From contig QMZJ01000059.1 in the NCBI GenBank assembly GCA_003663115.1, positions 1-7,865 of the forward strand: a stretch of 7,865 nt of DNA. The letters run 5' to 3'. Under the pieces are notes generated by a model. The model made no database searches, was not told the origin of the DNA, and saw only the letters and a program-made list of their open reading frames with translations. Source of the stretch: Candidatus Altarchaeales archaeon. Its GTDB lineage: Archaea > Altiarchaeota > Altiarchaeia > IMC4 > QMZM01. This document shows positions 1 through 6,023 of this stretch, piece after piece; the first letter of the stretch is position 1; every line of letters begins with the position of its first letter. Made by a program: the position numbers and the translations under genes.

Positions 1-1
1 G

Positions 2-1087
2 AGCATAAAGAGTTCAATTCGGGATCTGGGAATTGGAATCTCAGATGAGATCACCGGGAACAGAACCAGAATAAGGGATAAAATCAGGGCTAAAATAAAA
101 AAACTAACAATAGATATTGACAGAAACGAAACTCCTCTGGTGGTAATAGCAGTTGGAAACTGGAGAGATACGATAAAGGCACCCTTCCATCCGGGAAGGG
201 GTATTTCGAGGCTGATAAGTAATGAGGATGAAATTCCGGATGTTATCAAAGAGATTAAAGAGGGGAATTATACAAGAATCATAGTTGTTGGAAAACCGGA
301 TCTTGCACAGAAGATATGCGATGCCCTCACAGCTGAAGTAATAGAACATGACTGCCTTACCGGAAATGCGAGCAAGGTTGCTGCAATGATTGCCAGATTG
401 GAGAGATCAAGGATTCAAAAACTACAAGAGAAATTCAGGGAGAGGCTTCCAAGAATTCTGGAGAAGCTCGAGGAGAGGGCTCGAGAAATTAGAGAAGAAT
501 GCGTTAACTTTTTTGACCTGGCAAATATTACAATCACAGACTTAGAGACAAATTTAACCAATGTGCAGGAGTACAAGAACAGGGTTAGAGAACTAAACTT
601 AGTAAGAAAAGAATGCATGCAGGCTATAGCAAGAGGTAATCTCACAAAAGCCAGGAACAGACTGCAGCAGCTCAAGAGTGATGTGAAGTCACTGAGGTGG
701 GAAATCAGAGATTTGATAAGAGAGGAGATAAAAGAGGAAACAGATGCTGAAACAGTAAATGCCACAGAAATTGCAGCGAAGATAAGGGAGAGGGTTCAGG
801 AGATCTCTCAGATCAGAGAGGAGTTACTAGGGGTAAGGAACGAACTCGCAGAGAAATGCAGGGAGAGGGTAGAGGAGATTGAGGAATTAGAGAACAGGAG
901 TCAGTACTCCAAGATACACGAAAGGATAAAGATGGCACTGAGGGAATGCGCAGATGTAAGGAAAGGAGAAGGGATAACTACAACCACAGAGGCAGTAACT
1001 ACAGCCAGTACCAGTGTGAAGGTAACTACAACAACTACCACCATAACGACAATACCAACAACAATGAAGGGGCACGGAAGAAGATAA
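2..1087 (+). CDS. Secreted coiled-coil surface protein with Thr-rich tail (5' partial)
   Basis: The frame is open from base 2 to the TAA at 1085-1087, giving 361 visible residues; the true start lies before the window, and the internal GTG at 140 is not needed as a start. Visible residues 45 to about 110 alternate strands and helices (PLVVIAVGNW, then RIIVVGKPDLAQKI), which loosely resembles one repeat of the CWB2 cell-wall-binding type or the N-terminal fold of archaeal surface proteins; this match is inferred. Residues of about 130-320 are charged heptad-like helices, probably a long coiled coil. Residues of about 324-355 are a Thr-rich stalk, and the protein ends KGHGRR. Nine N-glycosylation sequons (for example N20RT, N42ET, N89YT, N175IT, N253AT) support an extracellular location. 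No membrane anchor follows the Thr-rich stalk, which is unusual. The gene is convergent with flpA and shares no spacer with it. I cannot name a specific family. Confidence 0.8.
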   Translation, partial: SIKSSIRDLGIGISDEITGNRTRIRDKIRAKIKKLTIDIDRNETPLVVIAVGNWRDTIKAPFHPGRGISRLISNEDEIPDVIKEIKEGNYTRIIVVGKPDLAQKICDALTAEVIEHDCLTGNASKVAAMIARLERSRIQKLQEKFRERLPRILEKLEERAREIREECVNFFDLANITITDLETNLTNVQEYKNRVRELNLVRKECMQAIARGNLTKARNRLQQLKSDVKSLRWEIRDLIREEIKEETDAETVNATEIAAKIRERVQEISQIREELLGVRNELAEKCRERVEEIEELENRSQYSKIHERIKMALRECADVRKGEGITTTTEAVTTASTSVKVTTTTTTITTIPTTMKGHGRR

Positions 1088-1735
1088 TTATTTCCTTACC
1101 CTCAGGTTCACAAGGATATGGTCTTTGTCATAGGGTCTTAGGTCTATTGTCTGCAGAATATCAAATTTACCTTTCAGTTTCTCCATCTCTCTCTTAAAGA
1201 CCTTCTTTGGGCTTTTAACTGCGTTGATGCTCCTCGATTTTATTATGAGCATTGCAGATCTTGGGGAAAATTTTTCAGAGTTCCTTATTAAGATCTCGGC
1301 CTGATTTGATTGAGCAACGTCCTGATAGATGATGTCTATGGAAGCGACTCTGTGAATATACTCCCCCGGGCGCGCAGCATCCGCCAGGATGGGGATCATG
1401 TTTCTTTTTTTCATAACCACTGGTAATAATTCGCGCATCATTCGCTTTGAGAATTCAACACAGTATATCAAACCCCGAGGACAGATGTCGGCAATATGGC
1501 TCGCGGTTGTACCGGAAGAGGCACCCAGATAGAGAACATTTGAATTTTCCCTGAATGGAAACTCCTCCAACCCCTTAATAATGGCGGCCGATAGCTTGCT
1601 TCGGTACGGGTCCCAGAGCCTGTACTCTCTTCCATCTTTATATATTAACTTTTCGTCGTAAACCCTGTATCCCGGGGAGGAATTCAGGGTTGCCAGTTTC
1701 CCATTTATTCTGTAGATCCCTGGGAATGTTTTCAT
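1088..1735 (-). CDS. flpA: Fibrillarin-like rRNA/tRNA 2'-O-methyltransferase FlpA
   Basis: This is the catalytic subunit of archaeal C/D-box sRNPs. With L7Ae, Nop5 and a guide RNA it transfers a methyl group from S-adenosylmethionine to ribose 2'-OH groups of rRNA or tRNA. The protein has 215 residues, close to the usual archaeal length of about 210-230. Visible hallmarks are the N-terminal strand region with YRLWDPYRSKL (38-48), the SAM-binding loop YLGASSGTTASH (69-80), the acidic strand end YCVEFS (91-96) and YQDVAQSNQ (137-145). The expected K-D-K-H catalytic tetrad is read as K47, D139, K166 and H206. The usual IKARSI motif is IKSRSI here. The ATG at 1735 leaves only 40 bp to the divergent dapA start, so the mRNA is probably leaderless or nearly so. 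In many archaea nop5 lies directly upstream of flpA; here that place is taken by dapA on the other strand. Its stop codon abuts that of the upstream surface-protein gene. Confidence 0.96.
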   Translation of the reverse strand: MKTFPGIYRINGKLATLNSSPGYRVYDEKLIYKDGREYRLWDPYRSKLSAAIIKGLEEFPFRENSNVLYLGASSGTTASHIADICPRGLIYCVEFSKRMMRELLPVVMKKRNMIPILADAARPGEYIHRVASIDIIYQDVAQSNQAEILIRNSEKFSPRSAMLIIKSRSINAVKSPKKVFKREMEKLKGKFDILQTIDLRPYDKDHILVNLRVRK

Positions 1736-1775
1736 TTTTTATATCTATAATTATAATGAGTAAGAGATTAAGAAA
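1736..1775. promoter_or_regulatory. 40-bp divergent promoter region of flpA and dapA
   Basis: The whole gap between the two start codons is AT-rich. For dapA, TTTATATCTATAA at 1738-1750 is centred about 30 bp before the ATG, where a TATA box of a leaderless or very short-leader mRNA would lie. For flpA, the opposite strand reads TTATAATTATA at about 1747-1757, somewhat closer to its ATG than ideal. No convincing Shine-Dalgarno precedes either ATG. The two TATA-like stretches touch, so transcription factor binding may be mutually exclusive; that is inference. Confidence 0.5.
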
Positions 1776-2654
1776 ATGGAGATCGAAGGTCTTTTTACGG
1801 CGATTATTACGCCCTTTGATGAAAAAGGCAGGGTTGATGAGGAAGGCCTGAGGAGAAATATAGAATTTCAGCTCGAGAACGGAGTTGACGGAGTTGTTCC
1901 AGTTGGAACCACCGGAGAATCCGCGACACTCAGCGAGGAGGAGCATAAAAGGGTGGTTGAGATAACCATAGATCAGGTTAACGGAAGAGCTCTGGTTCTG
2001 GCCGGAACGGGAAGTAATAGCACAGCCGAGGCAATAGACTATACAAAGCACGCAAAGGATGCCGGGGCCGATGCCGCATTGATGATCTCACCCTATTACA
2101 ATAAACCTACTCAGGAGGGGATTTATCAACACTACAAAAAGGTTGCTGAGACCGTAGATATTCCAATAATCCTCTACACGGTTCCAGGCAGGACGATGGT
2201 AAATATAGAACCGGAGACTACAAAGAGGTTATCTGAGATCCCGAATATCGTTGGAATCAAGGATGCTTCTGGAAACCTGAATCAGATCTCTAAAGAGATT
2301 CTCTTGTGTGGAGAAGATTTCGTCGTTCTTTCGGGAGACGACTCCCTGAATCTACCGATAATCTCACTCGGGGGAAAGGGTGCGATCTCCGTTGTGAGTA
2401 ATATCACCCCTAAGGAGATGGGGGATCTCGTCAGAGAGGCACTGAATGGGAATTTTACCGAGGCGATGAAATTGCACTACAGACTCTATCCTCTGTCCAA
2501 GGTTCTGTTCATAGAGACGAGCCCGGCACCTGTAAAGGCGGCAATGAACATGATGGGTCTTGCAGCGGGTAATCCCAGATTGCCACTGGTTCCCGTAAGA
2601 AAGGACAGTGAAGAGAAGATAAAGAGGGTTCTCGAGGAACTAAAGCTCTTGTAA
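1776..2654 (+). CDS. dapA: 4-hydroxy-tetrahydrodipicolinate synthase
   Basis: It condenses pyruvate with L-aspartate semialdehyde in the first committed step of the diaminopimelate route to lysine, in the cytoplasm. At 292 residues it matches the family's usual length, and the (beta/alpha)8-barrel motifs run in order: GLFTAIITPFD (5-15), VGTTGES (43-49) with the pyruvate-binding Thr pair T45/T46, SPYYNKPTQEG (105-115) with Y108, LYTVPGRT (133-140) with Y134 and substrate-binding R139, and GIKDASG (160-166) with the Schiff-base K162. The Asn of the common LYNVPxRT motif is Thr here. Related aldolases of the same superfamily (N-acetylneuraminate lyase, KDG aldolase) are less likely because the Thr pair, Y108 and R139 pattern is that of DapA. 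The start at 1776 leaves 40 bp to flpA and is probably leaderless. No other lysine gene follows in the window. Confidence 0.95.
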   Translation: MEIEGLFTAIITPFDEKGRVDEEGLRRNIEFQLENGVDGVVPVGTTGESATLSEEEHKRVVEITIDQVNGRALVLAGTGSNSTAEAIDYTKHAKDAGADAALMISPYYNKPTQEGIYQHYKKVAETVDIPIILYTVPGRTMVNIEPETTKRLSEIPNIVGIKDASGNLNQISKEILLCGEDFVVLSGDDSLNLPIISLGGKGAISVVSNITPKEMGDLVREALNGNFTEAMKLHYRLYPLSKVLFIETSPAPVKAAMNMMGLAAGNPRLPLVPVRKDSEEKIKRVLEELKLL

Positions 2655-2827
2655 CGCAACTTGGACAGTATTTAAATGAAACCCGATGTTTTTCTATATT
2701 TTCACAATTTCAATAGCTATGGAGTAATCCACTTCTTATTAACTATTATATCCGTCCCATAACTGTCTGTTTCACCAAGATATTTACATAGTATAGTCAT
2801 TGACATAAATATTTAATCACAACTTGA
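2655..2827. other. AT-rich spacer after dapA
   Basis: I see no coding sequence or RNA gene here. A short T-run (2689-2693) followed by more T/A-rich DNA could act as an archaeal oligo-T terminator for dapA, but it is weak. The stretch may include the lost 5' part and left end of the IS630-type remnant that follows. Confidence 0.4.
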
Positions 2828-3131
2828 ATCCTCTCGTTCTCAAATACTTGGCAATTCTTCTTTATCCCTCTAAATGTTGAATGGATTTTTACTGGGGATT
2901 GTGTTATCGGATTCCTAGATCAGGCAGCGCCGCAGACAACTGACAACGGTGTGTGCGTTTCTGCGTTTGACACGGGATAAGAATCCTGTGGGTCACATAG
3001 AGCGAATAGGGAAGATTTTGTCAGGTCAGAGTGGGCACTCAAAGAAATGATACGGACTACCTTCCATTTGCTCGCCAAGAAATCAAGCTTCATAGAGGGT
3101 GGTTAGAGGGTGGTTAAAGATATTTAAACCA
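2828..3131 (+). pseudogene. Degraded IS630-family transposase remnant
   Basis: One forward frame (2828-3106) reads through with a single internal TAA at 2978-2980. Before the stop it encodes GFLDQAAPQTTDNGVCVSAF, which matches the first catalytic-Asp block of archaeal IS630/Tc1-type transposases (consensus near GFLDEAxPQTTxNTxRVWSF). After the stop it encodes SHRANREDFVRSEWALKEM and then IRTTFHLLAKKSSFIEG. These resemble the SHRA of the second Asp block joined to the C-terminal end of the family (SEEELKxII, F..L..S.SF...W). The C-terminal GWLKIFKP continues in a shifted frame at about 3108-3131 after an 11-bp tandem duplication. The part between the first Asp block and the C-terminus is largely gone, so the gene has an internal deletion, a stop codon and a frameshift. 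There is no intact DDE triad. Coordinates are approximate and the family match is from memory of the motifs. Confidence 0.6.
3095..3116 (+). repeat. 11-bp perfect tandem duplication in the transposase remnant
   Basis: GAGGGTGGTTA occurs twice head to tail at 3095-3105 and 3106-3116. An 11-bp duplication shifts the frame near the transposase C-terminus, creating the TAG at 3104 in the main frame while GWLKIFKP continues in another frame. Confidence 0.9.
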
Positions 3132-3230
3132 CGATTGTCTAATTATGACCTTAACTATAGTTATGACCCATTACGTCGGAGTGTGGGTAGCAACCTTTGG
3201 ATAGGGCACCGCAGACCTCATTGTTCTATA

Positions 3231-3752
3231 TCACTGTTTTATTTCAACATCCACCGTTGTGCTGGCGATAACATTATTATTGTAACTTAAATCCGCGTTA
3301 ATCTGGTAGATTCCCGGAGTGATACCGGCACATCCATAGCATCTCGGGGTTTTATAAGAAAATGTTACAGTATTTGTACCAACATTGAGATCCATTTTCT
3401 CTGTTTTATCTAATCTGTAGTGTCTGGCATTAATTCCATATACCCTGACATTCACATCACTGAGTTTACTTGAACTATTGATCGTAACGGTAATATTCAT
3501 GAGTTCGTTGGAACGATAGGTTTCTTTATCTGTTGATAGGGATAACCCCACCCCCAGATTGGATACTACAGTAGTTGTTGTACCGGTGGTTGATGTAGTG
3601 ATGGTTGTGAGTGGAATAGTTGGTGCACTGATAGTTGATGTAGTGGTTACCTCCATTTTTTCCTGAACACACCCATTGATCAGAATTCCAATCACTAAAA
3701 CAAGCAAAATCATGATTTCACCCTCTCTTTTCATCGTACCCTCTCTTTTCAT
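3231..3752 (-). CDS. Small secreted lipoprotein with Thr-rich linker
   Basis: It has 173 residues from the outermost ATG. A hydrophobic signal (residues 14-25) ends in the lipobox LINGC, with C28 as the likely lipidation site, so the mature protein would be anchored outside the cytoplasmic membrane. Residues of about 35-63 are a Thr/Ser-rich linker that is probably O-glycosylated. Residues of about 67-172 look like one beta-sandwich domain (LSLSTDKETYRSNEL, then alternating strands). A CYGCAGITPGIY motif (138-149) has a Cys pair that could form a disulfide, and this motif recurs in archaeal surface proteins as I remember them. N86IT and N92SS are sequons. Three in-frame ATGs (3752, 3734, 3713) each follow a purine-rich ribosome-binding-like sequence; 3734 gives the most typical 21-residue signal (MKREGEIM...). 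The function is unknown, perhaps ligand binding or adhesion. It is the only intact gene between two decayed ones. Confidence 0.82.
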   Translation of the reverse strand: MKREGTMKREGEIMILLVLVIGILINGCVQEKMEVTTTSTISAPTIPLTTITTSTTGTTTTVVSNLGVGLSLSTDKETYRSNELMNITVTINSSSKLSDVNVRVYGINARHYRLDKTEKMDLNVGTNTVTFSYKTPRCYGCAGITPGIYQINADLSYNNNVIASTTVDVEIKQ

Positions 3753-3755
3753 CGT
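3720..3755 (-). repeat. 18-bp tandem repeat duplicating the lipoprotein start region
   Basis: The unit ACCCTCTCTTTTCATCGT (+ strand) occurs twice without a mismatch at 3720-3737 and 3738-3755. On the coding strand each unit holds an ATG plus AAAAGAGAGGGT, so each copy supplies a start codon and a purine-rich sequence for the next start. The 18-bp length preserves the reading frame (MKREGT MKREG). Confidence 0.92.
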
Positions 3756-3984
3756 ACCTTCTTACTCCAAAATTCAAATTAATGTTATAACCCTCTCCCC
3801 ACCTTATATGCCAATAACTAATTTATTCTTTCATGATAATTTCCAATGATTGGCAAGTTGTCTTGAGTTAAAAGACTGCTTGTGGAAACGAAGTGCATGG
3901 AACCATTATCGTTAGCTAAATTTATGATCATCCCATCTTAATATTATTGAAACCTAATCTAATAACTAAAAAAGTGGTAGAGTT
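3756..3984. other. AT-rich spacer between the lipoprotein gene and the transporter remnant
   Basis: Apart from the possible lipoprotein promoter I see no gene or structured element. The frame of the transporter remnant stays open into this stretch as far as the TGA at 3928-3930, but the residues past about 3985 no longer look like the family. Confidence 0.4.
3801..3810 (-). promoter_or_regulatory. Possible TATA box of the lipoprotein gene
   Basis: The minus strand reads CATATAAGGT about 50 bp before the outermost ATG, which would place the transcript start near 3780 and leave a leader of about 28 nt. Only the position and the A/T-rich core support this. Confidence 0.35.
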
Positions 3985-4456
3985 AAGGTTATAAATTTTC
4001 CGGCGCAAAAGCAAATAACTCCAAGCGATTGCTCCAATAGACACGAATTTCTCAATCCTCCCCCCAATAGGAATTTCTTTACTGATTCTTCCGTGATTAC
4101 CTCAAACGCATAATAGTAATGATAATCCAATGACGATGGAAATTATCCTGGCCATCTCAACAACTGTTGTAAATAGATATGGTGTCAAGGGAATAAAACC
4201 GCTAACTTGCTATAAAACACGCTGGAGGAGCAATAAATTTCTTTCTTCGTGTACTTAGAAATCCCGTGTTCTGATTCTACTTCTTCTGAAATGAAAAAAC
4301 CACCCGAATTTGCCAATCCACCTGCAATAGCGATCGATAACCCAGACACTAAAATCATGGTCTTGCTTGGATTCGGGGCAGAAATTCCTAGAGTTAGGCC
4401 AAAAATGGTGATTACACCTCCATCATTCCAAAGGCAACCCCATAGATGCTGTTCAT
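3985..4456 (-). pseudogene. Broken VIT1/CCC1-family metal transporter
   Basis: Read on the minus strand, three frames join into one protein of about 157 residues that resembles small archaeal VIT1/CCC1 (vacuolar iron transporter type) proteins. The first part, MNSIYGVAFGMMEG, starts at the ATG at 4456. After a one-base loss near 4417 it continues VITIFGLTLGISAPNPSK and a hydrophobic segment, then GGLANSGGFFISEEVESEH, the family's acidic stretch after the second helix, and KYTKKEIY. After a second one-base loss in the T-run at about 4195-4198 it continues IPLTPYLFTTVVEMARIIS and GLSLLLCV. It then meets an in-frame TGA at 4102-4104 and resumes GRISKEIPIGGRIEKFVSIG and AIAWSYLL. The phase changes fit two single-base deletions. 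Intact relatives would move Fe2+ or Mn2+ across the membrane. It follows the tRNA thiolase gene on the same strand, so it was probably its downstream neighbour. Sequencing errors could also explain the shifts, but three lesions in one gene argue for decay. Confidence 0.68.
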
Positions 4457-4509
4457 ATTCGCAGAGTGTGATCGCTGCCGTTTTACAGATGTGGAGATGG
4501 TGTGAGGTT

Positions 4510-5442
4510 TCAATCTAAACCAAACTCCCGTTTAATCTGGCAGGCCTTACACAGATCTCCCGAGGTTAGATCCCCGCAGATTCTGCATCTGCCAATCTCT
4601 CCAGGCCTTGTTTCCGAACGAAGAATTGAAATCAATCTATCTGTTGATTTAAGAATCTGAAACTTGCTTCCGGGGTGTCTTTCTTCAATTCTATCTATAA
4701 CCTCCCTGATCGTTCTCCTGAAGGCATCCTCCGAATAGGGACATCTACTGGTTTCGAATTCAATCCTCTTCAATCCGGCATAAACCCTAACCTCTTCTTC
4801 GGGGCATTCTCTAAGGGGTTTAATCCTCGGTATAAATTTCTCATTCTTTATTACCCCCGCAATTGCGCCCATTCGAGCGATCCTATCCAGGTCGCCCCTG
4901 ATAAAGTTCATTAGACTGGACTGAATCTCATCATCGAGGTTATGTCCGGTAGCGATCTTTGTAATACCCAGTTCCCTGGCTTTATCATTCAGCAACTTTC
5001 TCCTCAAAACCCCGCAGTAGCTGCAGGCCGGGGCCGGATTTTTAAGCCTCTTCGATCTCTCCACAATCTCGTCCATGGTCAGACCAAATTCCTCCCCGAA
5101 GCTGTAGACATACTGCTTTACCCCGAGTTTTTTGCATATTGCCTTTGCCGCATTCAAACTCTTCTCCTGAAATTTTCCCATTCCCTGATCGATACTTATT
5201 GCAATCAACTCTGATCTTGGAGCCCTCTTGTGCAGATCATTCAGGATATGGAGAACGACGGTGGAGTCCTTACCCCCAGAGAGAGCCACCGCCGTTTTAT
5301 CCGTTGGCTTCAGCAATCTATTACTCCTTATATTCCTTCTTACCCTTTTCTCAAACAACCGGATGAAGCAATTACCGCAGAGGAATTCCCCGGAGTATTT
5401 AAGCTCTATCTCGGCCCTTTTGTTACAACGTGCACATTTCAT
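4510..5442 (-). CDS. TtuA/Ncs6-family tRNA 2-thiolation enzyme (PP-loop ATPase)
   Basis: This cytoplasmic enzyme adenylates a tRNA uridine and replaces its oxygen with sulfur, using an Fe-S cluster and sulfur from a ubiquitin-like carrier or sulfide. The protein has 310 residues, normal for the TIGR00269 group. Domains in order are an N-terminal zinc finger (CARC 3-6, CGNC 22-25), the PP-loop SGGKDS (55-60) that binds ATP, CSYCG with C140 and C143, GHNLDDE (166-172), C234 in SRCPYS, and a C-terminal zinc finger (CRIC 286-289, CKAC 298-301). C140, C143 and C234 correspond to the three Cys ligands of the 4Fe-4S cluster in TtuA. Whether it acts on U54 (TtuA) or wobble U34 (Ncs6/NcsA) cannot be told from sequence alone, so I give no symbol. 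The ATG at 5442 immediately precedes the first zinc-finger Cys (MKC), which supports the start. Confidence 0.9.
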   Translation of the reverse strand: MKCARCNKRAEIELKYSGEFLCGNCFIRLFEKRVRRNIRSNRLLKPTDKTAVALSGGKDSTVVLHILNDLHKRAPRSELIAISIDQGMGKFQEKSLNAAKAICKKLGVKQYVYSFGEEFGLTMDEIVERSKRLKNPAPACSYCGVLRRKLLNDKARELGITKIATGHNLDDEIQSSLMNFIRGDLDRIARMGAIAGVIKNEKFIPRIKPLRECPEEEVRVYAGLKRIEFETSRCPYSEDAFRRTIREVIDRIEERHPGSKFQILKSTDRLISILRSETRPGEIGRCRICGDLTSGDLCKACQIKREFGLD

Positions 5443-5540
5443 CTGCCTTAGTTAATTAAGGGTTCTATAGGTCCCCGTTTTTGTATTTATATTTATCCAG
5501 AGATATCCTTAATATACTAAAATTACAATAGATTTTAAGA
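5443..5540. promoter_or_regulatory. Divergent promoter region between the thiolase gene and the 160-residue protein gene
   Basis: For the minus-strand thiolase gene, GATAAATATAAATA (about 5484-5497) is a TATA-like stretch that would start a transcript near 5464, leaving a leader of about 20 nt. For the plus-strand gene, TTAATATAC (5509-5517) is centred about 28 bp before the ATG at 5541, which points to a leaderless mRNA; GATTTTAAGA before the ATG has no real Shine-Dalgarno. Both are positional inferences. Confidence 0.5.
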
Positions 5541-6023
5541 ATGGCAGACGAGCCGATACTTGAAAAGAGATTTAATGAGGGCATCGATATAGAGGAATAC
5601 CTGAGGGATGGGGCGATCCTGGTCAGGTTGTTTATAGAGGTTCAGAGTAATGATAAAGATGCCGCAGAGAGGGCAATAAATAGGACGATCTTTGATTCGC
5701 TGGCCAATGAGAAGGCTGTAAGGCTGATATACGCAAAATTCTACGATATAAGAAAGGACAGGAAACTGAACTTCTTCTCCGGGGTTGTTGAGGTAAAGTT
5801 ACTGACTATAGATTTTAGGTGGTTGGTGTCGGTGGTAATGAGGTATGGACCATCGGCCATCGAGATAATAAAACCAGAAAAGGTCACATTATCCATGGAT
5901 GAGATGCAGTCTCTACTTGCGGACGTCTCCGAGATCTCTCAGATGTATTCATCAAAGATAATTTCGTTATTAAAGGATGATGAAAGAAAAAAACTGTACG
6001 AAAAAATGCTCGGCGGGGCCTAG
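5541..6023 (+). CDS. Conserved-looking archaeal protein of unknown function
   Basis: I do not recognise a named family with certainty. The protein has 160 residues, no signal peptide, no membrane segment and no cysteine, so it is probably cytoplasmic. The pattern suggests a ferredoxin-like alpha/beta core: a strand (ILVRLFIEVQ, 25-34), a helix (DKDAAERAINRTIFDSL), a strand (VRLIYAKFYDIR), a strand after FFSG (VVEVKLL), a helix (FRWLVSVVMRYG) and a strand ending in AIEIIKPE. A helical tail follows (LSMDEMQSLLADVSEIS, then LLKDDERKKLYEKML). The RYGPSAIEIIKPE segment recalls the end of WYL-type ligand-sensing domains, but the rest does not prove that. It is followed at once by the membrane-anchored regulator, whose likely start lies inside or 4 bp after its stop codon, so the two genes are probably co-transcribed and may act together. 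Confidence 0.85.
   Translation: MADEPILEKRFNEGIDIEEYLRDGAILVRLFIEVQSNDKDAAERAINRTIFDSLANEKAVRLIYAKFYDIRKDRKLNFFSGVVEVKLLTIDFRWLVSVVMRYGPSAIEIIKPEKVTLSMDEMQSLLADVSEISQMYSSKIISLLKDDERKKLYEKMLGGA

Noticed and set aside
415..765. Minus-strand ORF of 116 codons, Ser/Leu-rich
   Set aside because: It is the mirror image of the charged coiled-coil region of the plus-strand gene and has no features of its own.
3152..3163. 12-bp palindrome TAACTATAGTTA with flanking TTATGACC direct repeats (3143-3150, 3161-3168)
   Set aside because: It lies in non-coding DNA far from any start codon, so I could not tie it to an operator, a terminator or an IS end.
2758..3166. Possible terminal inverted repeats CATAACT (2758-2764) and AGTTATG (3160-3166) flanking the IS630-type remnant
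   Set aside because: Only 7 bases match, there is no clear TA target duplication, and such a match is expected by chance in AT-rich DNA.
3099..3290. Plus-strand ORF of 63 codons starting at a GTG
   Set aside because: Only its first residues (GWLKIFKP) look like a transposase C-terminus; the rest is non-coding spacer and runs into the antisense of the lipoprotein gene.
4249..4518. Plus-strand ORF of 89 codons
   Set aside because: It is antisense to the VIT-like remnant; the minus strand gives the membrane-protein pattern and this frame gives a Pro/Ser-rich sequence without family features.
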